A stretch of 64,000 nt of DNA from Dactylis glomerata (lineage: Eukaryota; Streptophyta; Magnoliopsida; Poales; Poaceae), in assembly GCA_007115705.1 (NCBI GenBank), contig QXEO01000236.1, positions 1,985,392 to 2,049,391 on the forward strand, in the 5' to 3' direction. Position numbers and translations under genes: made by a program. Positions 33,814 to 44,325 of this stretch are shown piece after piece. Under the pieces are notes generated by a model, which was not told the DNA's origin, did not search any database, and saw only the letters and a list, made by a program, of their open reading frames with translations. The number at the start of each line of letters is the position of its first letter. The first letter of the stretch is position 1.

Positions 33814-34656
33814 TTTTTTTGAAAATCAATACCACATATATTTATAGCAACAAATAATACATGGTAGAGTTACACGAGCTGTCTTTGACGATTACAAAAT
33901 AAAGTCTAAAAGAAACTAGCAAATCTTCGAGGTCTTCAAATTCTTTCTTCTTCCATGACGCAATCTTGTACTTTTCTGAAGGCAGCCCAAGATAGATACC
34001 AAACTATAAACCTGTAAATACCAATGGAGGTTCTCCCATAATTTTAATTTGAGCCGCAATGCCAAGGCTACGTGCACGCGCGCAACCATTAAAGTAGTCA
34101 ATCCACATCGGCAAGAGTACCAACACCAGTATGTCAGGGCAAAATAACCGAACAACTTGATCGTCGTCGCTGGGGAGTCGAGGGTACGAATCACCATTGT
34201 CGAGGATATAGCCGCCGGGACAAATACTGCGAGGATAATTCTCCTCGCGGCAACCAAGAGAAAAGATCCAAAATCGATCTGGCGAAGCAAGATCTGAAGG
34301 ACCATACCTAAAGGAGTTTAATCTTCCAACACCACCATTGACGTCGGGAGGAAGATCTCGTCGTCGATCGAAGGGTCGGAGATCAATTATTGTCGATGAT
34401 GCCATCTCCATTGACAGAGGCCACAAGAAGATGGCTACTAAACCCTAATCTAATCTTGTAGAAAGACTACTTTTATCAAAACCTCCACTCATAGATCAGG
34501 TTCCCCACTCCTCCTGACACCGGCGAGGCCGGCCGGAGGAGGGGGAACCAATCTATGGTGGAGTAGGAGGAGAGATGGAGCTAGGTCAAGAGAGGCGGCG
34601 GCTGAGTACGGGAGTTAATTGCGATTTGCTAATTCAAGCTTAATGCCCAGCTAACT
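33814..34656 (-). mobile_element. 843-bp poly(A) retroposon nested in LINE-b, 19-bp TSD
   Basis: It is flanked by perfect 19-bp direct repeats CCAAACAAGTTCATTCATT (33795-33813 and 34657-34675). On the minus strand it starts AGTTAGCTGGGC and has a GC-rich 5' part (CGGCCGGCCTCGCCGG), a mid part with a 140-residue open frame (34426-34004), an AT-rich 3' part containing TATAAATATATG, and a terminal A run (plus-strand T run 33814-33820). There is no RT. The structure fits a non-autonomous LINE/SINE-like retroposon or a processed pseudogene. I cannot name the source. Confidence 0.85.
34004..34426 (-). CDS. Hypothetical 140-aa ORF in the nested retroposon
   Basis: Open frame starting MWPLSMEMASS (the second or third ATG is as likely a start). 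It has an Arg/Asp-rich segment DRRRDLPPDV, and the middle contains FWIFSLGCREEN. There is no domain I recognise and no membrane segment. It covers half the retroposon and could be a retrocopied coding fragment or chance. Codon-level conservation in other copies would decide. Confidence 0.3.
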   Translation of the reverse strand: MWPLSMEMASSTIIDLRPFDRRRDLPPDVNGGVGRLNSFRYGPSDLASPDRFWIFSLGCREENYPRSICPGGYILDNGDSYPRLPSDDDQVVRLFCPDILVLVLLPMWIDYFNGCARARSLGIAAQIKIMGEPPLVFTGL

Positions 34657-34666
34657 CCAAACAAGT

Positions 34667-35224
34667 TCATTCATTAATAATAGAGTATCGTTTACAATCT
34701 AAGGCAATGGCCTTTTCTACCGTTACAGGAAAACAGGAATTCCAAGCACAGTCTATTCCCATCTTCCTTACATAAGTTGCAATTTCGTGTGCTGCCCAGT
34801 TTTGAGATCGTTTGACCAAACTACATCTCCAAGTTGGTTGAGCCGAGGCGTACATGCTGAAGTCATGCATGGTACCTCTCCATCGAGACAGTGTCTTCTC
34901 TGCTACAAACTCATTAACAATTTGTTTGCAGTCGCTTTCAAAGATCATCGGTTTTCTAGTCCAGTTTGCTGCGAGGCGGGCACCCTCCATTAGTGCCATA
35001 GCTTCCGCTTCTTCCGCGTTTTGACAGTTCGTCAGAATCTTGCCTGCTATTGCCACAGTTTCTCCTTGATGGTCACGGATAATTGCGCCTACAGCCGCTG
35101 TACCTGTTTCGGCAACAAAGGAGCCATCTACGTTAGTCTTCAAGCAACCATCAGGAGGTGGTTCCCAGGGAATCTGGTTGGTTCTGTTCTGGTGGGCGGT
35201 GCTATTAGAAGCAGCTGTTTCCAA
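34667..35224 (-). pseudogene. LINE-b RNase H domain
   Basis: Plant-type RNase H (RVT_3 class). The conserved features are visible in order: NVDGSF (first acidic residue), AEEAEAMALMEGARLA (Glu), ESDCKQIVNEF (Asp) and NWAAHEIATYV (His/Asn loop). It degrades RNA in RNA-DNA hybrids and is normally the C-terminal domain of plant L1-type ORF2. Here the frame is intact, but it lies downstream of frameshifts and is therefore uncoupled from RT. Confidence 0.85.
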
Positions 35225-35995
35225 ATTTTGAATTGGTTTTTCCCTTTTCGGTCTGTGTGAGGTATCAACACCGTGTCCCCATCAGCTGCAGCATCAACAA
35301 ATTCATTAGAATTCAAATTTTTGACATAAGAGAGGAGAAATTTTGCAGACTGTTCAATTGTGGCGTCCCCTTTATCGTGCACAATATTGTTTCTTAGGTG
35401 CCAGGACCTCCACAAGGTAAGAAGGATCCCTTGGTGCATCTCCTTTTTCGTGTTGTCCAACAGAATTAAAAGCCAATCGTCTCCAGACTTGGAGAAAGCA
35501 TTCTCATCTGGTAAGGTCCAAAACTCTCTCATTTTAGCTCGGAGAGCCTTCGCCTTTGTGCACTGAACTACGGCGTGGTGGCTGTCTTCAGTATCAATGC
35601 CACAAATGTTACAGGTGTTCTGAACTTCCAAAGTTCTCCTCCATTTGTTCCGTTGTGTTGGTAGGTTATCGCAGCGTAAACGCCAGCTGAAGATACGCAC
35701 CTTGTTAGGCACCGGAGCTGTCCAGATTTTGTTCCAGATCTTGCGGGGTACCACTTGGGGCTTTGCTGGATGATGGGGGTGGTTCACTATTTATTGATGA
35801 TGCCAGTCTGTATGCGCTTCTTACAGTGAATTTACCATTCTTTTCATAATGCCAGGCAATGGTATCTTCAAGGTCATGTATTGGTACTTTGATCTTCATG
35901 ATCTCTTCAACGTCATGTGGTAAGAACATAGCATGTACTAACTGTTCGTTCCACCCATTTGGTCCATTTCCAAATAAAGAGTTAACTCTTCTCAT
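35140..35995 (-). pseudogene. LINE-b zf-RVT region, frameshifted
   Basis: Two overlapping frames (35995-35705 and 35787-35140) cover the RT-associated zinc-binding region. The conserved WNKIWTAPVPNKVRIFSWRL block precedes a CNICG.. and DSHHAVVQC arrangement of Cys/His residues. A frameshift near 35750 separates the frames, and another near 36070 separates this region from RT. Confidence 0.8.
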
Positions 35996-36066
35996 TCTCC
36001 TGTCTGTTATATTCCCGGTGATTTTCAGTGCCCCATCCCGACTTATCCAATTGTCTCTCTAGATGT

Positions 36067-38139
36067 TTATTTTTTTCTGTTTCCAATACGCCAAATCACT
36101 CCTTTCTTCAGCAGATCAAGACCATGCTCCACCCCTTTCCAGCTGGGCGAGGCATCACTCGCGAAGACAGTATCTAAGAGGTTACCGTTGGGAAAATATT
36201 TCGCTTTCATTAGCCGGGCACAGAGGGAGTTCGGTTTGTCTAAAAGTCTCCAGGCTTGGCAAGCGAGGAGGGCCTGGTTGAAGAGAGCAGAGTCTCTAAA
36301 TCCCATACCTCCCCTTGATTTAGGAGTAGTTAGAATGTCCCATGAGGCCCAGTGAACTTTCCTTTTCTTCTCTTCCTCTCCCCACCAAAAGTTTCTTATC
36401 ATCTTCATGTAGTCTTCGTGGAAGCCAACAGACATTTTAAAGACTCCCATGGCATAGATAGAAAGGGCCTGTACTACAGATTTTATCAATGTTTCTTTGG
36501 CAGCCATGGCCATGAATTTCTCTGACCAGTCTGTAAGTCTTTTTCTGAATCTCTCCTTAATCGGTTGGAATCTAGTCGCTTTCATCCTTCCTTCCGGCGT
36601 AGGAAGACCCAAATATTTGTCTTCAAAGCTACTGTGTTCCATTTCAAGAATCGCTTTTATCTCTTCTTGGGTTTGTAGTGGACAAACTTCACTGAACATA
36701 ATAGAACATTTTGCAGGGTTTATGAGTTGTCCTGAGCCCACTTCAAAAATTCCAATGGCTGCCTTTATTACTCCTGCTTGTACTGTGTTAGCCTCAAAGA
36801 AAAGAAGGTTGTCATCGGCAAACAGAAGGTGAGATATTCCAGGAGCGCGTCTACAGATTTTTAATTCATGAAGTTCTTGCAATTGGGTTGCTTTCTGAAG
36901 GATTTTTGAGAAGCCTTCAGATACAAAGAGGAAGAGGTAAGGGGATAGAGGGTCCCCCTGTCTGATTCCCCTAGTAGGTTTGAAGCCTTTGGTAAGATTT
37001 CCATTTACTTTCACCTTGTATTCAACTGACGTCACACAACTCATTATCCATTCCACAAACTTGCTATGGAATCCCATTTTAGCCAGAACCATTTGGAGAT
37101 ACTTCCAGTCCACTCTCTCATAGGCCTTTGAGAGGTCCAATTTATAGGCACAAAAACCTCCACTAGTTTTCTTGCTTCTTTGGATATTATGGAAGCATTC
37201 AAAGGCTATGAGAGCATTATCCGTTATTAGCCTTCCCGGGATGAAAGAACTTTGCATTTCCGAAATAATTCCATCCAAATGAGGTCTCAGTCTGTTGGCA
37301 ATGCATTTGGCCACAATTTTGTAAATTACATTGCAGAGTGAGATGGGTCTGTATTCTTTTAAAGATTCAGGTTTGTTATTCTTTGGGATAAGAACAATAA
37401 CCGTTTCGTTAATTTCTGGCGGCATGATGCCATCTTTAAAGAAAGTTCTGACCGCGTTGATGACTTCATTCTTCAACAAACCCTAGTTTCTTTGGAAGAA
37501 GCGCGCCGGGAATCCATCAGCGCCAGGTGCCTTTAGTGGACCAATTTGAAACAAAGCATCACTGATCTCTTCATCAGTGAATTCTTTTATAAGGTTTTTA
37601 TTTGTATCTTCGTCGATCATTGGGGTAATTAGTTCCTCAATCAGCTCTGGAGTAACTAGTTTGTCTTTTGTGTACATTCCATCAAAATATTCCTTTGCCA
37701 TTTTCTCAAGTTCTTCTGGCTTCTCTTCAAAAGATCCATCTTCTCTCTTCAGTCTTTTAATTCTGTTCTTCTTTGCTCTCCAGCAGGCTTTCCTATGAAA
37801 ATAGCGGGTGTTTTGATCACCATGTTTCAGCCAGGAAACTCTTGATCTTTGTTTCCACATAATTTCTTCTCTAAGTAGCAACTCATCCAATCTTCGATTG
37901 ATGTTATCAATTCTGCCTCTATTTCTTGCATACTGTGAAGACTGGAGTCTCTCTAGGTCCTTCTTAAGCTTGGTGAGTTCTTTTGTAACCGCTCCAAAAT
38001 TCAGGCTGCTCCAACACTGTAGACAAGACATAGTAGATTTCAGTTTATCTCGTATACCTTGGAGACTAATAGCATGGTCATGTTTTTCCCAAGCCAAACT
38101 GATTTCATTTGTAAGATTTATATCTCTTTCCCACATCAT
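36067..38139 (-). pseudogene. LINE-b reverse transcriptase, one nonsense codon
   Basis: A single minus-strand frame from 38139 to 36067 is broken only by a stop at 37480-37482. The N-terminal part has a helical linker (WLKHGDQNTRYFH) and PLKAPGADGFPA. After the stop come VLIPK, YRPISLCNVIYKI, KLDLSKAYERVDW, GIRQGDPLSPYLF and the catalytic FADD at 36811-36822. The C-terminal thumb/connection runs to the stop at 36067. The order and motifs are those of plant L1-type LINE ORF2. The endonuclease domain that should precede it is missing. Confidence 0.9.
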
Positions 38140-38233
38140 CTCATAGCGAGGAAGTTTCGGGTCTTTTAGCAGGTGGCTGTTTTTTTTCCAAATTCACCAA
38201 GAGAGTGGACTGGTTTCATTTTTTCCTAATTTT

Positions 38234-39049
38234 GCATATGACCAATTGTTTAGACATCAACTTCTGGTCAACTCTCTCTCGGTTTAGGTCGAAACTACTT
38301 TTAAAATTCCAGGATATTACATAAGCATTAAGATCAACTGTTTCCTCAAGATCACCACTTACCACACTAGGCACTTTAGAGGTTCCCAAAGATGATTCAA
38401 CCTGCAAGTCACTCTTAGTTGAACTAAAAGTCTTACCAATCTTAAAAACATGCTGTGGTTTAGGCACAGACACCTTGGGAACATACATAAATTTTTGCTC
38501 TTTTCCAACAAAAGCTTTCTCCTTCTAAAACTTAAGAGAAGAGAAAATTGAACTTAAAGTTTCCATAGATTCCTCCAGTTTCCCAATCCTAAGGTTTTGA
38601 CTATCAAGAGTAGTGCTAGCCTCTAAAATGGTGATTCTCTTACCGATACTTTCTATCAATTCATTAACCCGGCTAGCATTATCAAGGATATTTGGCAAAC
38701 TTTTTTCTAAAGAGCTAAGCTTTTCTAAAACTTCCTCCAAAGTGACCTCAGTTTTAACAACATGAATAGGTGGTACTCCCACTAAACTTTCAATTAAAGT
38801 GCATGCTTCAAGAGCGGGAGTACCCAGAAAATTACCTCCTGCAAGAGTATCAAGAACATACCTATTCCAACTAGATATACCAACATAAAAATTTCTAAGG
38901 AGGATCATGGTAGAATGCTTCTTTGTACACCTATGATGAGAATTACTAATACGGTACCAAGCATCTTTCAAACGCTCTCCCCCTTGTTGCTTAAAAGTAC
39001 GAACTTCAACTTCAGGATTACTCATTCTAACAAGACTAAAAGCAGACAA
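38234..39049 (-). pseudogene. S2 gag-like protein, one stop
   Basis: The minus-strand frame starts MSAFSLVRMSNPEVEVRTF and runs in phase past TAG (38525-38527) to the LINE-b insertion. The N-terminal segment (TFKQQGGERLKDAWYRIS) corresponds to the S1/S3 gag block TFKQ..E.S.KEAW.RIYD but is strongly diverged. A predicted coiled coil (LEEVLEKLSSLEKS.. to ..GKLEESMETL) follows. The part after the stop contains VPKPQHVFKIGKT and SFDLNRERVDQK. It resembles gag of autonomous Athila-type relatives more than the S1/S3 type. Confidence 0.7.
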
Positions 39050-39186
39050 GTAAAAATAACAACTAATGGGAAACTAATTTTTTGTGTGTTTTTGATAAAA
39101 TGATGCAAGAAAAAATAAAGTAAAGCAAAACTTAAAACAAAGTAAAGGATGTGCGTGTGAAACTCCCCTTGTAGAAGTCTTCTTTT

Positions 39187-39204
39187 TCCCTGGCAACGGC
39201 GCCA
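39187..39204 (-). promoter_or_regulatory. S2 primer binding site (tRNA-Asp)
   Basis: Minus-strand TGGCGCCGTTGCCAGGGA has one mismatch to the tRNA-Asp complement and lies 10 bases from the LTR end at 39215. Confidence 0.85.
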
Positions 39205-39214
39205 GAAAACTTGT

Positions 39215-39747
39215 TGGTGGCGCGGTGTTGATGTGGGAGCTTCTTCTTCTTCAGACCCCGGTAATGGTACCAGAAAACTTGTTGATGTTTTGCTGGCGTG
39301 TAGTTGATGATGTAAATGACCGGCTAGTTGGAAACCCCAAGATAAGGTTTGATGAGTACAGCAGCAAGTTTTCCCTCAGTTATGAAACCAAGGTATATCA
39401 ATCCAGTAGGAAAAAGCCAAACTCCAGAAGGTGATGCTTGCTAGCTTAGTGACAGCTCTGGACAATTTATAGGGCGTCTCATCCAGTGCTTTGCTTCGCC
39501 AGCAGCAACACGGAACCAGCACACAACATAACCAAGAACTTTGCTCCCAACTTACGAGGAGGTTGTCAATCTCACCGGTTTGCTATAAACAAAGGAATGA
39601 GCGTATCGAGTGGAAAGCAATAGTAGTATGCGAGAAAGTAAAGAGTGCGAGTAAAGGAAACATGGGATAGCAATGTAAGGGAAATTGGACCGGGGTCCAC
39701 AGTTCACTAGTGGTGTCTCTCCATAAGATAAATAACGACATGCTAGG
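39215..39747 (-). repeat. S2 5' LTR, 3' portion only
   Basis: Nearly identical to 28196-28722. The remainder of the LTR is displaced by T1. It includes the U5 extension with the PBS-like copy. Confidence 0.85.
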
Positions 39748-41089
39748 AGTAACACCCCACTTTTGGTGCCTAGAAATTTAAATCTTGTTTAAGTGCTTTG
39801 GTTTGGGGTGAATTAAAACTTTTGCAAAGCAATGTGCTTGAGTTCTATGGTGCATGATTTCATGTGTGTGCTAGCATGTGTGTTTTCATGTGAGTGCATG
39901 TGCATGATTTTATGTGTGCATGTGTGTACTTTCTTTCATGACTTTAATTCTAGATTTTACCAATACTTAAGCATTATGAACCAAGGTTAGTTTTATGATT
40001 TTATGCATGAAATAATAGGACCTAGACTAGCTTGTGCTCACAATAAAAACTAGCATGGGATTCTTGCTTGATTTCAAATTCTTTCTCTTTTATTTCTTTT
40101 CTTTTGCTTCTTGTTTGAAAATAGGAACTTCTCCAAAACCATAGCCTAGCTATTCAATTGTTGATCAAACTTTGGCTATGACTTGTAGTTTATATTTGAA
40201 ACCCTTGGAAACTAATTTGGTGGGTTTTCAAAACTTTTTCTTTAAGATTCAAATTTGAATTCAAATTTCGGCCAAGCACCCTAGCCTTGCCATGTCTCTC
40301 TCTCTCTCTCCTATTCCTTTTGCAAAACCGACCAAGAGGGGGAAAAGGGACCTGCTAGGATCTCTCCCTGGATTTTAGAAGATCTTCAAAGCCCCCTTCC
40401 CTTTGTCATTTTCGGTTTGGAGTCGAGGGAGAAAGGGAGCCCGAGGCAAACCCTCCCTGCTAAAACCCTCTCCCTCTGATCTTTGACCAACCGCCGCCAT
40501 CGACCCCCCAGTAGATGATCGCCACCCTGCAGAAACCCTAGCACCAGCCCTACCTCGCAGCGACATGGCGTCAGCACCCTACGCCGCCCTGGCCGTCGCC
40601 ATGGCCACCGTGGGCATCCCCGCATGGTCGGCACGCCACCGTCCATCTCCTGCCCTGTCACCTTGCCACCAGGCTTGCCACGACCCGATGAACCAATGCC
40701 CTGAAGCAGAAGCCAGCGAGACCCACCATACACCACGCCTCGACCGTGCCAGATCGACGTCACCGGGCCGCCCAGAGCACGTAGTGCATGAGTCGCGTTC
40801 CTGCGCACACATACCCCCTCCTGCACCGCCGATCACGCACACCGGCACGGCACCGAGACGCAAGCACGATGCCACCCTCGCCCTGCCCCGCGTTGCACTG
40901 ACAAGCCCCCGTGGAGCACCATTTCGATCGCACCCTCTCTGAGCCCACTTGTGCCACAGCCGAACCAGCCCACCACCGACATAGCACACATGTTCCCTGG
41001 ACTCAGCACACAATGCCGCCCCGCACAGCCGCCCACGGCACCCAATGGTGTCCATCGCCGGTGCACCATGGACCGAAACCATCTGACAG

Positions 41090-41096
41090 TATAAAA
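41090..41096 (+). promoter_or_regulatory. T1 LTR TATA box
   Basis: TATAAAA in a GC-rich context, followed by CTCTCT-rich leader sequence. Its position relative to the GC-rich R region matches the T2 LTR TATA at 57524. Confidence 0.65.
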
Positions 41097-42523
41097 CTCG
41101 GGAACACTCTCTGGAAGCCACCCCTCTCTCCCATTTGCCCCCTCTCCGCTTCACTCGCACCTCCCGGAGCTCACCGACACCTAGCCGAGGAGAAGAAGCC
41201 ACCAGAGAGCTCGAGATCGCCGGGTAGATCGACGACGGCGAGGGAGAAGGTTGCCGTCGACCCGGCCGTTTCTCTCCGCTCTCTTTCTGGTTCCCTAGCT
41301 TGCAGACATCACCTAGATCTCACCTCTCCTTTGCTTGATCCAGACAATGGTGTAGATCATTGACGACGTCGGCCATCACCGGAGCTCACCGGGAAGTCTT
41401 CGACACCCTCCCGAGCACCAACTCCCCTGCATGCATGTCCCCTAGCCGAGAACCCCCTCCTGAACCGCTCCGCCACCGATCTAGCCGCCATCGATCGCTG
41501 CAGCCCCCTCGGTAAGCTCGCCGGCATCCAAAACCCAAGCTCTCCCGTGACGCCTCGCGTGCATGCGCTATCCCGCGAGGAAGAAGGTCCGCGCGCCGTC
41601 CGATCTGAATCGGACGGCGGCGTACCGATTCGGCCGCGCCAGGCCCGGGCAGGCCGCGGATCTAGGCCGGCCTGGCTAGCATCCGCCGCCCCGGCCCATT
41701 CTTTCTTTTTTTTAGCAAATTGATTTTTATCTTCTTACAAATCACTGCAAGATTCAAAAATGGATAGAAAATATTCTGTGCAACCAAAAATTGTGATTTA
41801 AATTTCTATGAAGTTCTTATGTTGCATGTTAACCTATTCTACTGCATGTGTGATTTTTAGGATCATAAATATTATCTGAGGATTTAATAGTGTAGATCTA
41901 TAGTTTTACACATATTTATGCAAATTTGATGTTCTGTATAATGAAAATTGGTAATTCCAATTTTCACTGATGCCTTACTGTATTGTTGATTTATAGAAAC
42001 TAGTTTCACTATTTTAGGAAGTGTGCATTGTCTATGGTAATTATTTTGGTGATGTTAATGTTCTGCATTGATTGATTTATTGTGCACAATATATTGAGTA
42101 TTTTTGAATGATTCCACTTCTGGTGTGTTGGCCATTTCATCATCTTTCCAGAATAGTCTCTGATAGAATTTTAGAACTGATAGATTATTTTAGGGAATTA
42201 TCTTACTATTCTAGTGATCCCTTGAATTAGTGAAGTCATATTAAATCACCTTTATATTATTTAAGTTTGATTCCAATTGTGATGTTTCTGAAGTGATGTT
42301 AGCTACCTGTAGGTATGCTGGTGCCATGTCTTGATTTATCTTGATGCATGCAAGTGTTTGGTTGTGAATAAGTATTACCATGCATCTAGAAATTGCTTGC
42401 TATTTTGGTAGTGAGTATTTTCTTTTATAAAATAGTTATATGTTCTGATATCTAAACTTGTTTGCTTCTCATACTCAAGGCTTGAGTTGTGTGATGTTGC
42501 TTGAATGTAACTAGCGGGAGGGC

Positions 42524-42540
42524 CCGCGCATTTTGCGCGG
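42524..42540. repeat. H2 terminal hairpin
   Basis: A 7-bp perfect stem CCGCGCA/TGCGCGG with loop TTT, 9 bases from the CTAG terminus on the minus strand. Confidence 0.9.
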
Positions 42541-44141
42541 CTAGATTTAATAGTTTTCTTAATTTTATAGTTGATTTATTTTTTACTACGCTTAATTATT
42601 TGTTTGACCAAAAGTTGTTCAGTTTAGTTCATATCACACATTAAATGCCGTAGAAAATGTTTAAAGTTCTTGTAGAAAAATTTATGTCACGGGAAATGAA
42701 ACTTAAATATTTCAGAAATCTTTCCATTACGCATATTTGTGACCAATAGAAATTCATTACTGCTGCGCTATTACATATGTGTTAGCATTGAAGATATGTA
42801 GTAAAAGAATACATCTTGCTCACTATAGTAATAGCCTATTCTTTTTCTGATCATGCTCACGATGTGGGGCATCGACTTGGATCTCACTGTAACCGGAGAA
42901 AATTATCATATACTCACATGAGTTGTCACTTGAAGTATTTGATACTTATACCACAACGCCATTTCACTTTGTTTGTATCATATACATGCTCGGTTGTACA
43001 TAGCACATTGGAATTTATCTACAAATCCATTTATACATTGGCATGCATCTTGGTACAGGGTTCCTTCTTCATCCAGAGTACTCTTTGATTCTAGAAATTG
43101 GAATATATGCTCGGATAGTAATTATTATTCCCATTTACAAACTGAAGTAATACAATTGTGATGATGCGATCTATCCGGAGGAAATTCTATTTGTGCAGTG
43201 ATCGATTCATTAAAAGATAATATTAACCAAACCCATGCACGACTATCTCTAATACGCATATGGATATATGTAGTATGCTTAAGATGTGTGTAAAGTCTTG
43301 CCTGCTTGGAAAAATCTCGGCATCTCACCCTCCTGGTCCAAACTGCGTCGATGAGTTTCTTCTTCACCTTTCAGACCACTACGTAGCTCTTGATGGTGCT
43401 TAGCTCCACCTGACATTCGTTGTTCAGAGTTGTGTGAGACCCCTTGATCAAATCGAGCGCATATGCCCCCTCTATCTATCAATGGCTATGTGACCAAGGA
43501 CAACCTATCACGGCTGTCCTGTTGCAAGTCCATCCACGGATGATCACCGGAGACGGCGGAAACGTGCGCATATATATGGGCGGAGGTGGTGCTGAATAAG
43601 AGCGTGCCTACATCGGCTGTGATGACAATGGTGTTTGAGGTTAGCCGGAGAAAACATATCGACGATGGAAGGCGGACCATATGCGATGAAGCTGGGATGC
43701 CGTGGAGCAAGCGAAGTTGCGAACCATCTTAGTTAGGTGGATCAGAAGTTCTGGATACACATGATCAAATTGATGCCACCGCCCGCTGCCGATACAACTA
43801 TTTTGTGCTGCCTTCCATCACGTGGTTGACTGCTCCAGGCCGACGGCCTCCAGATCGATGCTTGCCGCGAGCCTGGGAGATCGCCACTCCCCGTCTCGTC
43901 ATCTGACACCCTTGGCACAGCGGAGCAGGCCGGTGTGAACATCGCCGGGTGGACTGATCTAGGCCGATGGCCTCTCTACGATGCCACGACGGGAGATCGC
44001 CGTGCTCTTGTCGATATGGAAACCTTTTGGAAAAGCAGATCGTCGTATGGTTGCTATTTTTTAGGACTGTCTGATTCTTGAACGATCATTAACTTTGTAG
44101 ATATATGGGCGGTTGAAAGCTGAACCATCGACCGGAGCATC

Positions 44142-44325
44142 ACCATTAATCAATCCTTCGTACAGTATTAGCTATAGAGTTCTACGTCTCTACGTCACCA
44201 CCCTCCAAGACGTGGATCCTGTTTAATCTCTTCTACCATTAATCAATCCTTCCTATTAGCTATAGAGTTCTACATCTCTACGTCACCATCCTCCGAGACG
44301 TGGATCCTGTTTAATTTCTTCTTTT
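44142..44325 (+). repeat. Two ~92-bp tandem copies inside H2
   Basis: Copy 1 is about 44142-44234 and copy 2 about 44235-44325. Both start ACCATTAATCAATCCTTC and contain TTAGCTATAGAGTTCTAC and GACGTGGATCCTGTTTAAT. They lie just inside the 5' end of H2 (minus orientation). Confidence 0.85.

Larger units (their letters stand above)
33771..38233 (-). mobile_element. LINE-b: 5'-truncated L1-type LINE with ~15-bp TSD
   Basis: TTTTTTCCTAATTTT flanks the element (about 33771-33785 and 38219-38233). On the minus strand it contains RT, zf-RVT and RNase H in order, then a 3' end ..TTGTTTGGCTCTC followed by about 8 A (plus 33782-33789). Neither endonuclease nor ORF1 is present, so it is 5'-truncated, as is usual for target-primed reverse transcription. 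Its 3' end is interrupted by the retroposon at 33814-34656. Confidence 0.85.
28196..39747 (-). mobile_element. S2: minus-strand Sabrina/WHAM-like element with nested insertions
   Basis: Read on the minus strand, the order is partial 5' LTR (39747-39215), PBS (39204-39187), gag (39049-38234), insertions, 3' noncoding region (32848-29908), and 3' LTR (29907-28196). The two LTR copies are about 95-96% identical over the shared ~530 bases by hand count. The 5' LTR is cut by T1 at 39747/39748; the intact 3' LTR copy reads through the site (GCTGGGTAAAC near 28715). The 5-bp flank AGCCA (28191-28195) is its expected TSD. Confidence 0.8.

Noticed and set aside
39862..39930. GTGTGCATG-rich stretch as a microsatellite or regulatory array
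   Set aside because: Irregular TG-rich sequence in LTR U3 without a clear repeat unit.
40565..41363. Long overlapping ORFs on both strands that could look like a proline/arginine-rich gene
   Set aside because: They lie in the GC-rich R/U5 part of the T1 LTR, occur in several phases at once, have no domain, and follow the LTR TATA box; this is compositional.
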